NCBI GenBank assembly: GCA_018857735.1
Contig: JABMCL010000698.1
Coordinates: 755,001-819,000 of the forward strand
Direction: 5' to 3'
DNA length: 64,000 bases
Source of the DNA: Alviniconcha marisindica
Taxonomy: Eukaryota; Mollusca; Gastropoda; Provannidae
A program made the position numbers and the translations under genes. The notes below the pieces were generated by a model, which was not told where the DNA came from, did no database searches, and saw nothing but the letters and a program-made list of their open reading frames with translations. This document shows, in pieces, positions 24,405 to 36,313 of this stretch. Within the stretch, counting starts at the first letter, position 1, and every line of letters starts with the position of its first letter.

Positions 24405-24644
24405 AAAGACGATGAGCTCTGGCGTGAAGCGGGTGGCGCCCCCCCAGACGCCGGGAGTGGTGGGGCAGGCCAAGAAGCCCACGGCCGACCCGTCTCACTC
24501 CGCCAACGGCAGCGGCCCGGCTCCCCTCACCTACTCCAGCGGGGAGCCGGCCGATGACGTCAACATGAACGAGGTGGAGGACAAGGTGACCCTGGAGGTG
24601 TACCTGCCCTCGGGCAAGTCCTCCCCCTTCACCGTCGATTCCAA
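24405..24644 (+). CDS. cobl: Cordon-bleu-like protein, coding exon 1 (ATG at 24412)
   Basis: First recognisable coding exon of a cordon-bleu (Cobl) type actin nucleator. Seven exon bases precede ATG 24412; an acceptor AG ends at 24404, so at least one 5' exon lies upstream, and because no stop separates the acceptor from the ATG the frame could begin further 5'. Residues 1-77 are encoded plus two bases of codon 78. Residues 6-11 (KRVAPP) resemble the N-terminal basic-proline motif of vertebrate Cobl. From about residue 58 (KVTLEVYLPSG) the first beta strands of the first ubiquitin-like Cobl module begin. The donor is CCAA|GTGAGT at 24645. The exon is GC-rich, in contrast to the TG-repeat intron directly before it; the acceptor is TG-rich rather than pyrimidine-rich. 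The identity rests on the module continuing correctly into the next exon. Confidence 0.85.
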
Positions 24645-24889
24645 GTGAGTTCGTGGGTGCGCTCGTGTCTATATAGCTGCCTCTCTCAGCCAGGAAGACA
24701 TGACGTTTCTCTCATGGGCACCAAAAGATCGTATAGCTAAAGCATGTATACATGTGTAGCAGTAAGACATGAGACCATCAGACACGAGAGTTTTATTCGT
24801 CTGTATCATAGATACAGAAATGTGTTTTTCGACTGCATGCTATACAAGTTCAACAAATACGTATAAGTCAACAGCGCGATCTTTGTCTG

Positions 24890-25085
24890 TACCAGGACAA
24901 AATACAATTCCAGCTTGTACCGAAGAAAGGATTCCAGTTTGCCTAAGGAGGAACTGGAATTCCAATTTACACTGAGGAAATATATCCAGTTGAAACTGAT
25001 ATTCCCGTTTATCTTTGTGTAAATTAAAATTCCAGTTTGTAATAGGACGATCTGGAATCCTACTCTATTTCAGTCTGTACTGTGA
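24890..25085 (+). repeat. Degenerate ATTCCAGTTTG repeat
   Basis: Six or so diverged units of 30-35 bp around ATTCCAGTTTGTAC.GAGGA. Confidence 0.5.
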
Positions 25086-25088
25086 CAT

Positions 25089-25090
<2 letters not shown>

Positions 25091-25159
<69 letters not shown>
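25091..25159. repeat. (GATA)n microsatellite
   Basis: About 17 GATA units. Confidence 0.96.
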
Positions 25160-26524
25160 GGTCACTATTGCCTCCCTTTGTGATTGTGACGTGTTTGCCT
25201 TGTTGGTGACCTGTAAGTTTTAATTAAACGTGTGCAGGAAATGTGCAACAAAAGGATTTGCAGATGTAAACTTTCACTGAGTATAGACTTCCATAGTATG
25301 AGCTATATAAGTTTCATATTTGAGCTAAAATGATTAGCCTAAACTGTAATGTTATATGTTCTTGTGTGAATAGCGATTATTTTACGGGAACCTTGGATCA
25401 GTGTAGAATTGCTTTGATTACTTGATCAGTGCATGTTTTGTATACATATATATGTACACTGCGCCATCATTGTGTTGTTGCGTTCGTATTTGTCTTGCAT
25501 CTCATTAATTTGCATTCCTTTGTTGTTGTTTTTAAAGAGAAAAAAGAGCCCTTTCACTTTGCCATCGCCTTTACTTTTAACAATATTAGTAATATAACAT
25601 TCGTCAATCGTAATGATGATGATGACGGTAACGACAAGTGCCAAAAGAGCTCTCATAACCACAGAAGAACCATGCTCATGTCGCTGATTGGGACCTCCTT
25701 TCGCCGACCGAAGACAGTTATAGATCAGTTTGTGGGGGCGGGGACTCCGAATGTGGAGGAACGCTGGGAACCGACAACAACAAAAAATCGTATTTTCCCC
25801 ACACAAATTTCTGAAATCCGACCCTAAAGGGATTGAGATTCCTTCCAGGGTAATCGCTAAAATACATGCATCGTTTCCGGCTTCGTTTGTGCACTCATAA
25901 ACAGGCATGTTACGTTAAACAGCAACAGAGGGGAAAGTTTGCCATTCCACATTGACATGTTGTGTGAGCCTAACACAGAGAGGACACTGCCAAACTTCAG
26001 CTCGTTAGAAACCACTACCCGGACAGTGCAGGCTTCTTTAAAGCGCTCAACGTGATCGATATGCAGAGTGGTGCTTGGCAACAGTAAATGGTTGAAAAGA
26101 AAGAAAAACAAGAGCAAAAGAACTTCCACCAATGTATGGATTCGCCCATCTGGCTACGTTTTTTTATTTTTATTTTTTATTTTGTTAATGCATCCAAATG
26201 TGTATGTATCACGTGCTTGCGTTTTGAAAGGAATGAAATAATTTCTAGACTAGTAAAAGTCTCCCTGTAACCAAGAAAGTGGTGAGTTCGGGTTTGAACC
26301 CACAGTTGTTTAGAAAAGCTTTAGCCCGTACAAAGTGACGAAAGTCAGATTTTAGTATGCAGTTTCACGAAATAGTGTTTCGACTTACGGTGCCGCGAAT
26401 TTAACCTAAGTCATGGGGTCACGTTTTAACCAACTAAGCCATGGGGTCAGATTTAACCTACAAAGTCACGAGGTCACGTTTTAACCTATTTTAAAGTCAC
26501 AAGTCAGACAGGTAGTTGCGTTAC

Positions 26525-26730
26525 GGAGCTCAGGAGCTGTGTGAAAGTCGAGGTGGCCGTTCTGTGCTCCCCGTCCCTAATAGTCCTTGTGGTCTCTGTG
26601 GACGAAAAGCAACAGTGAACTACTCGTATCAGAGCTCAAGAGCTGTGTGAAAGTCGAGGTGGCCGTCCTTGGCTCCCCGTCCCTAGTAGTCTTTATGGTC
26701 TCTGTGGACGTAAAGCAACGTTGAACTTGA
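26525..26730 (+). repeat. Two family B repeats in tandem
   Basis: Copies at 26525-26620 and 26630-26730, close to consensus. Confidence 0.86.
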
Positions 26731-26870
26731 ACGCAGCTGCGCTACCGAGAACTACTTCAAAAAGCGGCGAGGGATTGTAGACTGACCCGTGAAGACAGCT
26801 GTGTCGTAGCAGCCGGTCAGGGCCGTTTACAGTGCATGACCATATAAAACATAGATATAATGAGTATCCT

Positions 26871-26927
26871 CCTGCCCGTCACTAATAAGCCGTATGGTTT
26901 CTGTGGACGTTAAGCACCATGTTTACT
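26871..26927 (+). mobile_element. SINE family A tail fragment
   Basis: Contains CACTAATAAGCCGTATGG and GTGGACGTTAAGCACCATG, then TTTACT. No body upstream. Confidence 0.65.
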
Positions 26928-27259
26928 ATATCCTCCTGATGACTTCACGAGTCCACAGAAGCTGGTCGTACCCTCAACGATATTGCAGCTTTGAACTCGG
27001 TAATGAAGGACTAGTCCTAAATAGTATGTGAAATACTCACCCTCAAACCCGAAACACCGGCAGCCATACCATTCAATGTTTGGACACACGAAAATACTGC
27101 ACACATTAATTGATAGGAATGGGTAGCACGCTGCTGTTGTGGATGCTGTGCCTTACCCGGGTAAGGCGACCTGAATTTCCTGAAGGGACAAGGAGGTACT
27201 TTACAAAACAAAATCGGCTATGTATCTTGTTTATTTGGACGCACGGTGACCTTCTGGAC

Positions 27260-27308
27260 CATGTTGCTTTACGTCCACAGAAGCGAGGTGGCTTATTAGG
27301 GACGGGGA
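27260..27308 (-). repeat. Family B 3' fragment
   Basis: TGTTGCTTTACGTCCACAG to TTATTAGGGACGGGGA only. Confidence 0.65.
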
Positions 27309-27524
27309 CAGGGGGGAAGGGGCGAAAGGGTGCAGGCTCGACCAAAAAAGACCGGAGAGACCGTGGACCGCGCCAGAACAATGGAAACGTTAAGGCGGTG
27401 TCCCCTCGCCATTGCCCAGCGACTAGTGCACTGCGCAATTGCTGTTTCAACTGCCGTGCTTGGGCAGAGTCACAAGGACAATGTCCGTTGCACTGCTGTT
27501 GAGGAACAACTCGAAGCAAAAGAA

Positions 27525-27900
27525 GTCCAACTTTCAAAGCCCAGCTCCACCTCCCTACTCGTGATCTGGGCTAACTTGAAGGTCCAGCTCCACCTCCCTA
27601 CTCATGATCTGGGCTAACTCGAAGGTCCAGCTCCACCTCCCTACTCATGATCTGGGCTAACTCGAAGGTCCAGCTCCACCTCCCTACTCATGATCTGGGC
27701 TAACTTGAAGGTCCAGCTCCACCTCCCTACTCATGATCTGGGCTAACTCGAGGTCCAGCTCACCTTCCTATCATGTCTGGGCTAACTTGAAGGTCCAGCC
27801 CTCCACTCATGATCTCGGCTAACTTGAAGGTCCAGCTCCACCTCCCTACTCATGATCTGGGCTAACTTGAAGGTCCAGCTCCACCTCCCTCCTCTTGATC
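27525..27900 (+). repeat. 43-bp minisatellite
   Basis: About nine units of GGTCCAGCTCCACCTCCCTA plus CTCATGATCTGGGCTAACT; it ends just before the SINE head at 27915. Confidence 0.9.
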
Positions 27901-27914
27901 TCGCCTGGAACGTG

Positions 27915-28385
27915 GGCGGGGATAGCTCAGTGATTAGAGCGCCGGACTCGTGATTGAAAGGTCGCGGGTTCGAATCCCTGCAGGAGCGGCGGGAGAATTT
28001 TCTTCTCCAGGGTCGACTTTCTGTGCTGACTCTTATTTCGGTATCCGTTCCACCCTCGTGTTACCGCAGTAGCACGTAAAAGACCCCGGTCATTCTGCCA
28101 AAAGTGCAGGTGGCAGGTTACAGCTAAACACGCATACACCTTACGTATGTGGCTTTGCATGAAGTGACATGATGCGTGGTTGTATGGTGTACACAGAACT
28201 TGCGCCGAGACGGCTGCAGTTTCATGTGGCACCAGCCATGTCAGCGCTGTAAGTACACCACTTCGGTGGATATCCAAAAAACGCGCTATGAAAAGCTAGT
28301 CACTCGCGTAGAACCACATGCGAGCGCAGTGAGTCTACTCAAGAGAGCGGAGAATAGCGCTATATAAGCGATCATCAATCAGTCA
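27915..28385 (+). mobile_element. tRNA-derived SINE, near full length
   Basis: The head carries Pol III boxes: A box TAGCTCAGTGATTAGAGC (27923-27940) and B box GGTTCGAATCC (27967-27977). The anticodon arm is poorly paired, so it is not a working tRNA. A central domain (with AGTAGCACGTAAAAGACC) and a tail ending AGCGCTATATAAGCG follow. Two degraded relatives occur at 10020-10195 and 43500-43792. Confidence 0.82.
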
Positions 28386-28667
28386 GACCTTGAGTAACCT
28401 TGTGCCCTTTCCTACACCATTTATAGCCACTTTTGGTGACAAGTCGGAAAATGTCATGCGAACGAGAGAGAGATTTTCTGGGGTTGCAAGGTAAAGAGGG
28501 TTAATCGGGAGAAATTGTAGAGAAGGGGTGAGTGGGTGGGGTTGGGGGCGGATCACTGTCACTCTGTAAGTTTTCCCGCTTCGATGTTCACAAGCGGGGG
28601 GGAAGGGGGGGGGGATTCCATGGGATGGAATGTCTACAGGTGGTCTGTAGGTCTTTTCTTTTCACGT

Positions 28668-28720
28668 GTTGCTTTACGTCCACAGAAGCCACATACGGCT
28701 GGGCGGGGCTGTAGGTCTAG
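28668..28720 (-). repeat. Family B 3' fragment
   Basis: Only the TGTTGCTTTACGTCCACAG end is clear. Confidence 0.55.
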
Positions 28721-28879
28721 AGGGGGGAACGGCTTTAACCTCAGTCAGCACACCGCCGCAAGGCCGTGCGGATGTAATTACCAACCGAAAAAAAAGCACA
28801 CGCGAAACTATTACTTTATATTCCACTGTCCCGAACCAACGCTTCCTTGAGCCAAGTAGGTGTTCAGCAGCGGCTGTAA

Positions 28880-29112
28880 AAGTAAACATGGTACTTAACG
28901 TCCACAAGCTTATTAGAGACGGGGACCACCAGAATGACTCCTGCATTAAGATGGGTAGCGATGAGACCATTTTAATGTTTCATTCATTGTGAGGCACAAA
29001 GTCACAGGACAGTGTTCACAGACCACAACTTTTGAAGAGAAAGGAGAGCCGAAACGGATCCGAACCGAGGTCCCTCTGCTTACCAGCCTTACCGCTAGGC
29101 CAAACCGGCTCA
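28880..29112 (-). mobile_element. SINE family A, internally shortened
   Basis: Tail complement ATGGTACTTAACGTCCAC at the left, tRNA-like head (GAACCGAGGTCC to AAACCGGCTC) at the right. The segment between tail and body is shorter than at 15821. Confidence 0.78.
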
Positions 29113-29610
29113 TGGCAGCGGCTGTATGTAGGTCCATGGGCGGTGGTCGTGTCGCGGCGATCCGCTGTCTGCCAGCGTGTGGGCTCGGGACGTGCGCTTC
29201 CAAACACAACAAAGCCCTCTGATTGACGGCCTTGGTCCGGGCGGCCTGGCTCCGCCAAGTCAATGAGGCGATCGGGGCTTGGAGTGGTTCGACGAGTTGC
29301 CGGTGCTATTTATAGCGCGGAATTAGTCCATTGATTCACCTTCCCGGCCGTTTACTAGGATTACATTAATGTCTCAAGGCAGAGCCAGCTTACGCGCCTG
29401 GTCTGTTCACAGTGCAAGAAGCACAACAGACATACAACATACAGGCATTGTTTTCTCGGTCACTGCAGATGCCTGCAGATGACTATATAACTATTGTCCT
29501 TGGCACCTTAGTCCATCGTGGGACACACGAATGTGTTGTTTTTATGGACAAAGCAGGCGCGACCAGTCGGTTTTATTTTATGAGTAGCTTTCAGCGATGC
29601 GAAGACCAGA

Positions 29611-29990
29611 GATAGGCCAAACGACCCATACGGAGCAGTTACTGTCTATGTAAAACAGGATCTCGTATGTAAACCTAGACCAGACCTTTCTGCTCCTCTT
29701 CTTGAAGCTGTCTGGGTCGAAAATAAACTGTCTCAGGAAACTATTCTTATTGGTACGTTCTATAGACTGCCGAACTCAACTGTCGAATATCGGCAAATAA
29801 TCAACTAATGGCTTAAAGAAAGTTTTAAACACCCCTCACAAATTTACCGTCTACTTGATTTTAACTCGGACTTCCGCCACAACCCTTTACCACTTCTCTT
29901 AGATATTCTTCTACTGAACAACCTACAGCAGCTTGTCACATCTCCGACCCGTATTACTGAGACGACTTCGTCCCCCTACCCCGCCACCAG
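29611..29990 (+). pseudogene. Decayed LINE endonuclease fragment
   Basis: One frame reads continuously for about 125 codons with a single internal stop (TAA near 29811). It shows the order typical of the APE-type endonuclease of Jockey/CR1-like non-LTR retrotransposons: a GAVTVYVK strand, WVENK, ILIGTFYRLPNS, a LLDFNSD remnant of the catalytic GDFN.D motif, and NLQQLVTSPTRIT before the domain end. The first residue of GDFN is Leu here, and no reverse transcriptase follows; the match stops where a 65-bp minisatellite begins. This is a dead 5' fragment of a retrotransposon, probably old. Confidence 0.82.
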
Positions 29991-29993
29991 AGC

Positions 29994-30318
29994 GGGTATG
30001 GTCTGTTTCCTAAGTACCTGAGAAAGGTGACAGAGGAATTTAATAGCGCAATAGAACAGGGTATGGTTTGATTCCTAAGTACCTGAGAAAGGTGACAGAG
30101 GAATTTAATAGCGCAATAGAACAGGGTATGGTTTGTTTCCTAAGTACCTGAGAAAGATGACGGAGGAATCTAAAAGCGCAATAGAACAGGGTATGGTTTG
30201 TTTCCTAAGCACCTGAGAAAGTTGACAGAGGAATCTAATAGCGCAACAGAACAGGGTGTGGTTTGTTTCCTAAGTACCTGAGAAAGGTGACAGAGGAATC
30301 TAATAGCGCAATAGAACA
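29994..30318 (+). repeat. 65-bp minisatellite
   Basis: Five units starting GGGTATGGTTTGTTTCCTAA and ending AATAGCGCAATAGAACA; starts where the LINE relic ends. Confidence 0.92.
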
Positions 30319-32681
30319 ATACACGCACGTAAACCGAGCCAGTAACAGGCGGCGAACTGCAACTAATTAGTTATGTCCTTATGTTCCCATCCACACGGCA
30401 TCAGCTCGATCAAACACATTAATGGAGCGTTTCTGCCCCAGGCCCAGATTAAGGTTTCATCAACTGCTAGCTAATCAAGGAAGCGGCGGTGCCCGTCTCC
30501 TGCATGCTGGCTACCATGACGCCCACATTTGCACATAGGCGCCATTGACGGATGGTTCACTGTGAAAGTGGGGTTGGGTGGGGGGTGCTTGTTGGACTGG
30601 ACTGCACAGAGGCTCAACTGAAAGGTCAGCTAGGCTGTACACTGAATACGAATACTAGTTAAGTATTCCTAAAGAACCCCCTCTTGCCCTTTCTCTCTTC
30701 CCTCCCCCCTTCTTTTTTTAATTAACAGAGCCGTGTAAGGCTTCCAATCGAGAGGAGATAACACAACAACAAAATATAGTAATAAATATAATAATAATAA
30801 TAAAAACACATAAAAATGTAGTGCCGATCGATTCTCCCTGAGGTCTGTAGGTCACGCAATCCACGTGGACGTCTTGAATTTTACGAAAGAAACCAGCTCT
30901 CTCGAAACCCGTTTTGTGCAATGGGTATAGATGAGATACAAACACTGAAAAATCAGATGATTTTTTTTTTTTTTTTTTTTTTTCGTGAGTTACGATTACC
31001 GGGACTGGGTATACAAAACACCGACAAGTGTCACAGCTGGCCCGATGGCCACCCGTAACCAGGCCACCCGTGGGTGGGTGTACGTGCGACCTCTTTGCTC
31101 TTTGGGACACTTGACACTTGACTGTACTTGACTGTCAAAGAACTCCGTGTAGAGAAAGTCAATATACCACCAGAGGAGAATTTTTAAACAAACAAAATCC
31201 TTGATTCTGAGTGATGTTTTAGTTCGATCTCTACCTGCTGGACGAAACATGAACGATCGAGGCTCTAGGTCTTTGGAATGCCAACGTTGCGAGTTTGCAT
31301 AATGTAAGTAAGCCACATGGTGAATCGCACAGTCAGCGTGGCAGTGACAGCGTGGCCGTGACAGGGTTTCTCTCCACACACACACACACCCCGCACTGGG
31401 CCACCGCGGATGCAGAAATTAAGGTTGTCGTCTGTGCTGATGAGAATCTAGTGCGAGATCAACGCTTTCCTGTCATGAAGCCTGGAGTAAGTCCGACATG
31501 GCTTCATTGCATGCTTCGCCTACTCAGCATTTCTGCTTTTCTCGTTTTTGCCTTTCGTCTTTTAACCCTTCCTCCCTTCCCCAACCCACTTCAGGCATAA
31601 GCTGATGAATGTCACGGACACTGAATCAGACTTTTACTTGTGGTCAAGTAATCAATCTGTTTCGCAGCGATAAAATGACCTTTTCACTTGACTAGGCATA
31701 TGCTGTATCATAATTATCCTTTCTCCTTCAGACGCGCTCCCCCAGTCATTCTCGCCAACACCAGGCCTGCTTTTCCTTCACATACAGGGGGCGGCTGACC
31801 TCTGCCTTTTTTCTTCTTCTTCTTTTTTTACCCCATGTCCCGCGTCCTACCATACCTGAACTAGGATCTCAACCCCCGCGAAATCCAGTAGCGATAGGAC
31901 AGAGGTGTACAGTTCACGGCGGTGAGGATCAGGACCAGGTGTCATTCTGTCGATAGTCGGCTGTGTTCCCTGTCTGCCGAACAACAAAAGCACTGTGCTC
32001 CAGTCAGTCTGGGCCCCCCACGCCCCCTCCTAATCGCGATGGTGCGGTGCTGTTTGGGTGTGAACCGCCACAACTGAGGCCGCTCTGTCCTGCTTTGTGA
32101 CGTCAGGGGGACAAGCAGGTTGCCCGAGAAACGACAGTATCACAATGCGCAGTGGGACACGCCGAAAAAGTGGTGTTACAGATTTCCTGACTGACCGTCA
32201 GATTCACGTTGTGAGATTGAAGGGTCCTGTAGGTCTAGAGTACCGTTACAACACACACTCCGAGCATCGCTTTCCGGCACCATGCCACCAGTAAACCAGT
32301 GCTTGGAGTTTGGTCACAGTTATGGTTCTTGGATTTGAACGCAGTGTCAACCGCACAGGGTCACCTCAGGACGAAGCAAAGCTGAAGAGATGACGAAAGT
32401 TAAAGCAGAGTGCTTTGGGATGACTGCTTCTTTGTTTCCCCCTTTTTCTTCTTCTTCTTCCTCATTTTCTGTCTTCTGTGACCACATCTGGGCACTGTGG
32501 ACGCAGAAATCAAGTCTCTTTCTGCCGAGAAGCCACAGCGAATGGGGCTTAGTGTCCTCAGGTGTCGGGCTGACATATTTATCAGGGTGATAGCCAGGCA
32601 GAGCTACCCAAGCCTTCCCCTTTTATTATTTTAAACCTGGAGTAGGTCAGTCTTTGCATGCACTGCTTTCTGCCAGGAGTT

Positions 32682-32682
<1 letters not shown>

Positions 32683-32750
<68 letters not shown>
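32683..32750. repeat. (TC)n microsatellite
   Basis: TC with one CC break. Confidence 0.95.
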
Positions 32751-32751
<1 letters not shown>

Positions 32752-33299
32752 AAATCCTCTTCCGGCTAAAAGTGTGCCGTGAACGGTGAATCCGACTCCG
32801 CTTGTGATCTTGTGAAATATGTGTGTCGCCCTGAGGTGACCTTAGTGGTTGAGTGGGTGTTAAATATCCATTCTTTGTTTTCTGAGCGAGGAGCACAATT
32901 AGGTCAACCCCAAAACCGCGAGAAGCCGGCATTCCTGAGCTATTTGCTGCGTGCGCTGTACGCGAAGGGAGAGGCGGTTTATTGACGTAGGTGCTGCACA
33001 CACACACACACACACACACACACCTCGCCAAGACCTGTCAATACTTACCCGAACTGAGAATGGGTACAGTAATTATGTATCGAGCTAATTACAGACCCGG
33101 GCCTATACCCTGTCACTATGTAGCACCAACAGAGACCCTTCAAGTTGAAGCGAAGCCGAACCAGTCAAGTCACTCTGACAGTCCTCTCTGTCATACCCCC
33201 TCCCCCGCCCGCCCTCTCCCCCGAATCACCGCTTCTGGTCCTCCAAACCGCCAGCACTCCCTCAAACGAACCTCTGGCCATTATACCTATACACACAGC

Positions 33300-34205
33300 G
33301 AGACGGACACTACTCGGCTCTGCGGGCGTCGTGTAGCGTAGAATTGTGTCTCGGGTGAAGTGAAGAGCTCTCCGTCTCGCGAACAGGTAGGCAGGCGGAC
33401 GAGAGAGAGAGAGAGAGAAAGAGAGCGAGACAGGTAGCTTGAGCGCACACGCAGGTAGCCGGCTGGCTGAAGTGACGCACACACTCGATAACACCTGTCT
33501 CTTCCGAAGGCCTAGCTGCCCGCCTGCCTGCCTGATGCAGCATGGCGACTGTCAACAAAGAAACAACAACAAACCACGCTCTCTTTTGTCTCTCGCTCGC
33601 TGTCTTCGCCGCGTGAGCTAGCCGTTGGTAGTAGCCGGCAGTGAAGATGCATGTTGTTGTGACTAGCTTCGGGAGGATTTGTACTGCAGTAGCACACCTG
33701 TGATTTTTGCTTGGACTGCTTCGATCCAGCTGGAGTGTTCTGTTTTGGTGTTCCGTCTTTTACGCTGGACGGTTGTTGAAAGCAGCTCGTGGTTGTGGTT
33801 GGTGTGTGTTTTCTGTGCGTGTAGCCGTGGGTATCTGACATGTGGGTGATGTACTCACGACCCGAAGCCAGGAGCGGCGGAGCCTTCGTAGTGGGGTGAA
33901 GGACATGCCTATAGGAGAGACGGATCATGTTTCCACTGACTTTCCATCCCGTTTTACCTGCCAGCTGCCCGAAGTCTTGAGCGACAGACGAACTGACACC
34001 GGAATTTTTCGAGACCGCGATCGACGTTTGTGACGTGAAACCGTGTTTGTCTGCGCAAAACTCGAAACTCGAACCCTCTGAACAGCAAACAGGTTTTTTC
34101 CCCTTCTGTCTCTCTCTCTCTCGGATCATCTGTCGTGGCGGTTACAGCGCTTAGGGGCTGAGTAGACCGGAGAGTATCTAACTGAACGACGGTTAGAGTG
34201 TTGTC
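33300..34205 (+). promoter_or_regulatory. Possible alternative promoter and 5' UTR for the 34206 exon
   Basis: About 900 bp of relatively CpG-containing DNA free of obvious transposon copies directly before the candidate first exon. Only two short repeats break it: (GA)n at 33401-33425 and (TC)n near 34109-34122. No TATA box is visible near a plausible start. It could hold a TATA-less promoter and 5' UTR; this is inferred from position only. Confidence 0.25.
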
Positions 34206-34328
34206 ATGTTTCGAAGGAGAAAGAAGCGGGTGACGTTGCTGAGTGCCAGCAATGGACGGCTGTCCGAGATCCCCACCAGCGGATACTTCAGCTTCAGTCA
34301 GAGCATGGGCGACCTGTCACACTCGCAG
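34206..34328 (+). CDS. cobl: Candidate alternative first coding exon inside intron 1
   Basis: ATG 34206 opens 41 codons ending at a donor CTCGCAG|GTAAAA (34329), outgoing phase 0. An in-frame TAG at 34194 lies just upstream, so this would be the true start. The peptide begins with a basic cluster (MFRRRKKR) and continues S-E-I-P-T-S-G-Y-F-S-F-S-Q-S-M-G-D-L-S-H-S-Q. I do not recognise it from a known family. It reads like real coding sequence: GC-rich, no repeats, a good donor. A second in-frame donor CAAG|GTACGT lies at 34425, also phase 0. Phase 0 does not fit exon 2 (36314) but fits exons 3 and 5. It could alternatively belong to another gene. Confidence 0.5.
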
Positions 34329-34860
34329 GTAAAATTCACACCGACAAAGGCCATGGCAAAGTCAAACAAGGGCTATGCCTTCTCTGTGTGTTTTGTGTTC
34401 TCGTGTCTGTGTGGGGCAAGCAAGGTACGTGTTTTGTACACTGTGTGTCTGCATCGTGTACTCTGCCCCTCCTCCTACCCCCCACAACCTCTGCACCTCT
34501 CGATGGCTGTGAAATCTGTAGTCTGTAAAAGTGCACTAGGTATATTACCATGTGCGGTAGAAACCGTTGCTAGGTCACTGAAGTTCTCGTAGACAAAATT
34601 TCACGGTTTTAGCAAGGACGGTTTCTTTGTCAATGAAAGGATGATGCGACCCGGGCATCCTACCCCAAATACGTCCCGGGATAAGGACACTTTCGGCGTG
34701 GGTACGAGCTTGCTTCTACAAAGAAATGCAACGTCCAAATTATAGACATCCAACGGCTTAAATCATGCAGTTACTGTCCTTATGTACGTTTCAGAGTAGA
34801 ACTCGTGTTTTTTGGTTTCGTCGGTCTTTGATTAGAGAGTCCTGCACAGTACGGCAACAA

Positions 34861-34961
34861 ACCTCAGGAACTGTGTGAAAGTCGAGGTGGCCGTCCAGGG
34901 CTCCCCGTCCCTAATACTATAGTCCGTACGGTCCATGTTGACGTCAAGCAACATTGAACTC
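34861..34961 (+). repeat. Family B short repeat
   Basis: Full-length copy, slightly diverged. Confidence 0.82.
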
Positions 34962-35422
34962 ACACTGGCAACGTAAGCATCGCACACGGACAATTGAACT
35001 GCATGACCATGATGCTTACCACAAGTCCGTCAAACTGACCATGCATTGCGTTAACCTGTAGCCCAATAGCCCTCCCTCGTGAACCCCAATAGCCCTCCAG
35101 GCTGTACAGCTAGGTCTGTGTAATGTAAACGGTAGGAGCCACACCAAAACCAGACCGCGTAACGGCCGAGGCAGTGGGCCGTAGGAAGGTCTCTACAGGC
35201 TGTACCTGAGTGAAACCTGCTTAGTACTGTGGACTGTGAAGGAGAGAGCATGGTCATTGCAGTGTCAACACTCGTGGGGCCCTAGGAAGTCCTTCATGGC
35301 ACATACACGTAGAACCAGTCTGCTTACCCGTTCAGCGAAATTCACTTACGACCACATTCTGCAAGCTAACATTCATCCAGTGCTAGAGCGAAGTCTATGA
35401 ATCAGCTGCACTGATTAAAACA

Positions 35423-35426
<4 letters not shown>

Positions 35427-35507
<81 letters not shown>
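35427..35507. repeat. (GA)n microsatellite
   Basis: About 40 GA. Confidence 0.95.
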
Positions 35508-35510
<3 letters not shown>

Positions 35511-36313
35511 AGAGCACGCATGTCTGATTTTGATTGTTATTACCAATTGCATTAGTTCAACCGAAGAGCTGTATTCTTGTTACAGTTTCGGTTAATGCTT
35601 CACGCGAGTTGATATGAAAAGTATTACAGAATAGTCTCGAAGCTCGGCAGTGAGCTCTTCTTCACCAAGAATGTTTATTCAGTATTCATAGAAGACCCAA
35701 GTGGGGTGGTTGGTTTTGAAAGCCCATGATGATGTGGGGCTTACTGGCCTCAGATGTCAGGCTGACATACCGGTCAGCCATGACGGTTATATATCAGGGG
35801 AAGCGTCTTAAACCTTTCCGGTCATTTATTGTTGAATGTTTTGCTGAACAGCTCAGTTTTAATATATTTATAAGGAGAGAGAGAGAGTCTTGGTTTGAAG
35901 GATGTAAAAGTCTTCGCCTACCGGTGCAAACCGATAGGGTTACTCAAACACACACACACGCGCGCGCGCGCGCGTGCACAGGTGGTCTAAATAGTATTAT
36001 TTGTAAGGGGACGGGAGGGGGTTGCGCGTAGACTATTTGTTTCAAGCTGATATCAGATTGCGTGTAGACCATTTGCTACAAGCTGATATCAGATTTCACA
36101 GCCACTGGAGAGAGATCTTGTGGTGGGGTGGAACGGCAGGGGTGGGGGTGGACACTGGCTGGCCCACTTGAACAAAACACCACGCCTTCACAGGTAAGTT
36201 CCCCGTCCTCGTCTGTCCTCTACTTACCACGCGCAGCAACCCCCTCCCCTCTCCCTTCTCTGGACACCCCTCAATGACCCTGCGCACCCTTTTCCTTTCC
36301 GCTGCTCGTTCAG

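Larger units (their letters stand above)
24645..36313 (+). other. Cobl-like intron 1 (11.7 kb)
   Basis: Bounded by GTGAGT and CAG. Contains a degenerate AT-rich repeat, (GATA)n, paired short repeats, a 43-bp minisatellite, a tRNA-derived SINE, a LINE relic, a 65-bp minisatellite and the alternative first exon. 25160-26500 and 30380-32680 show no gene. Confidence 0.8.

Noticed and set aside
27915..27990. Possible functional tRNA gene
   Set aside because: A and B boxes are good, but the anticodon stem does not pair and a SINE body follows.
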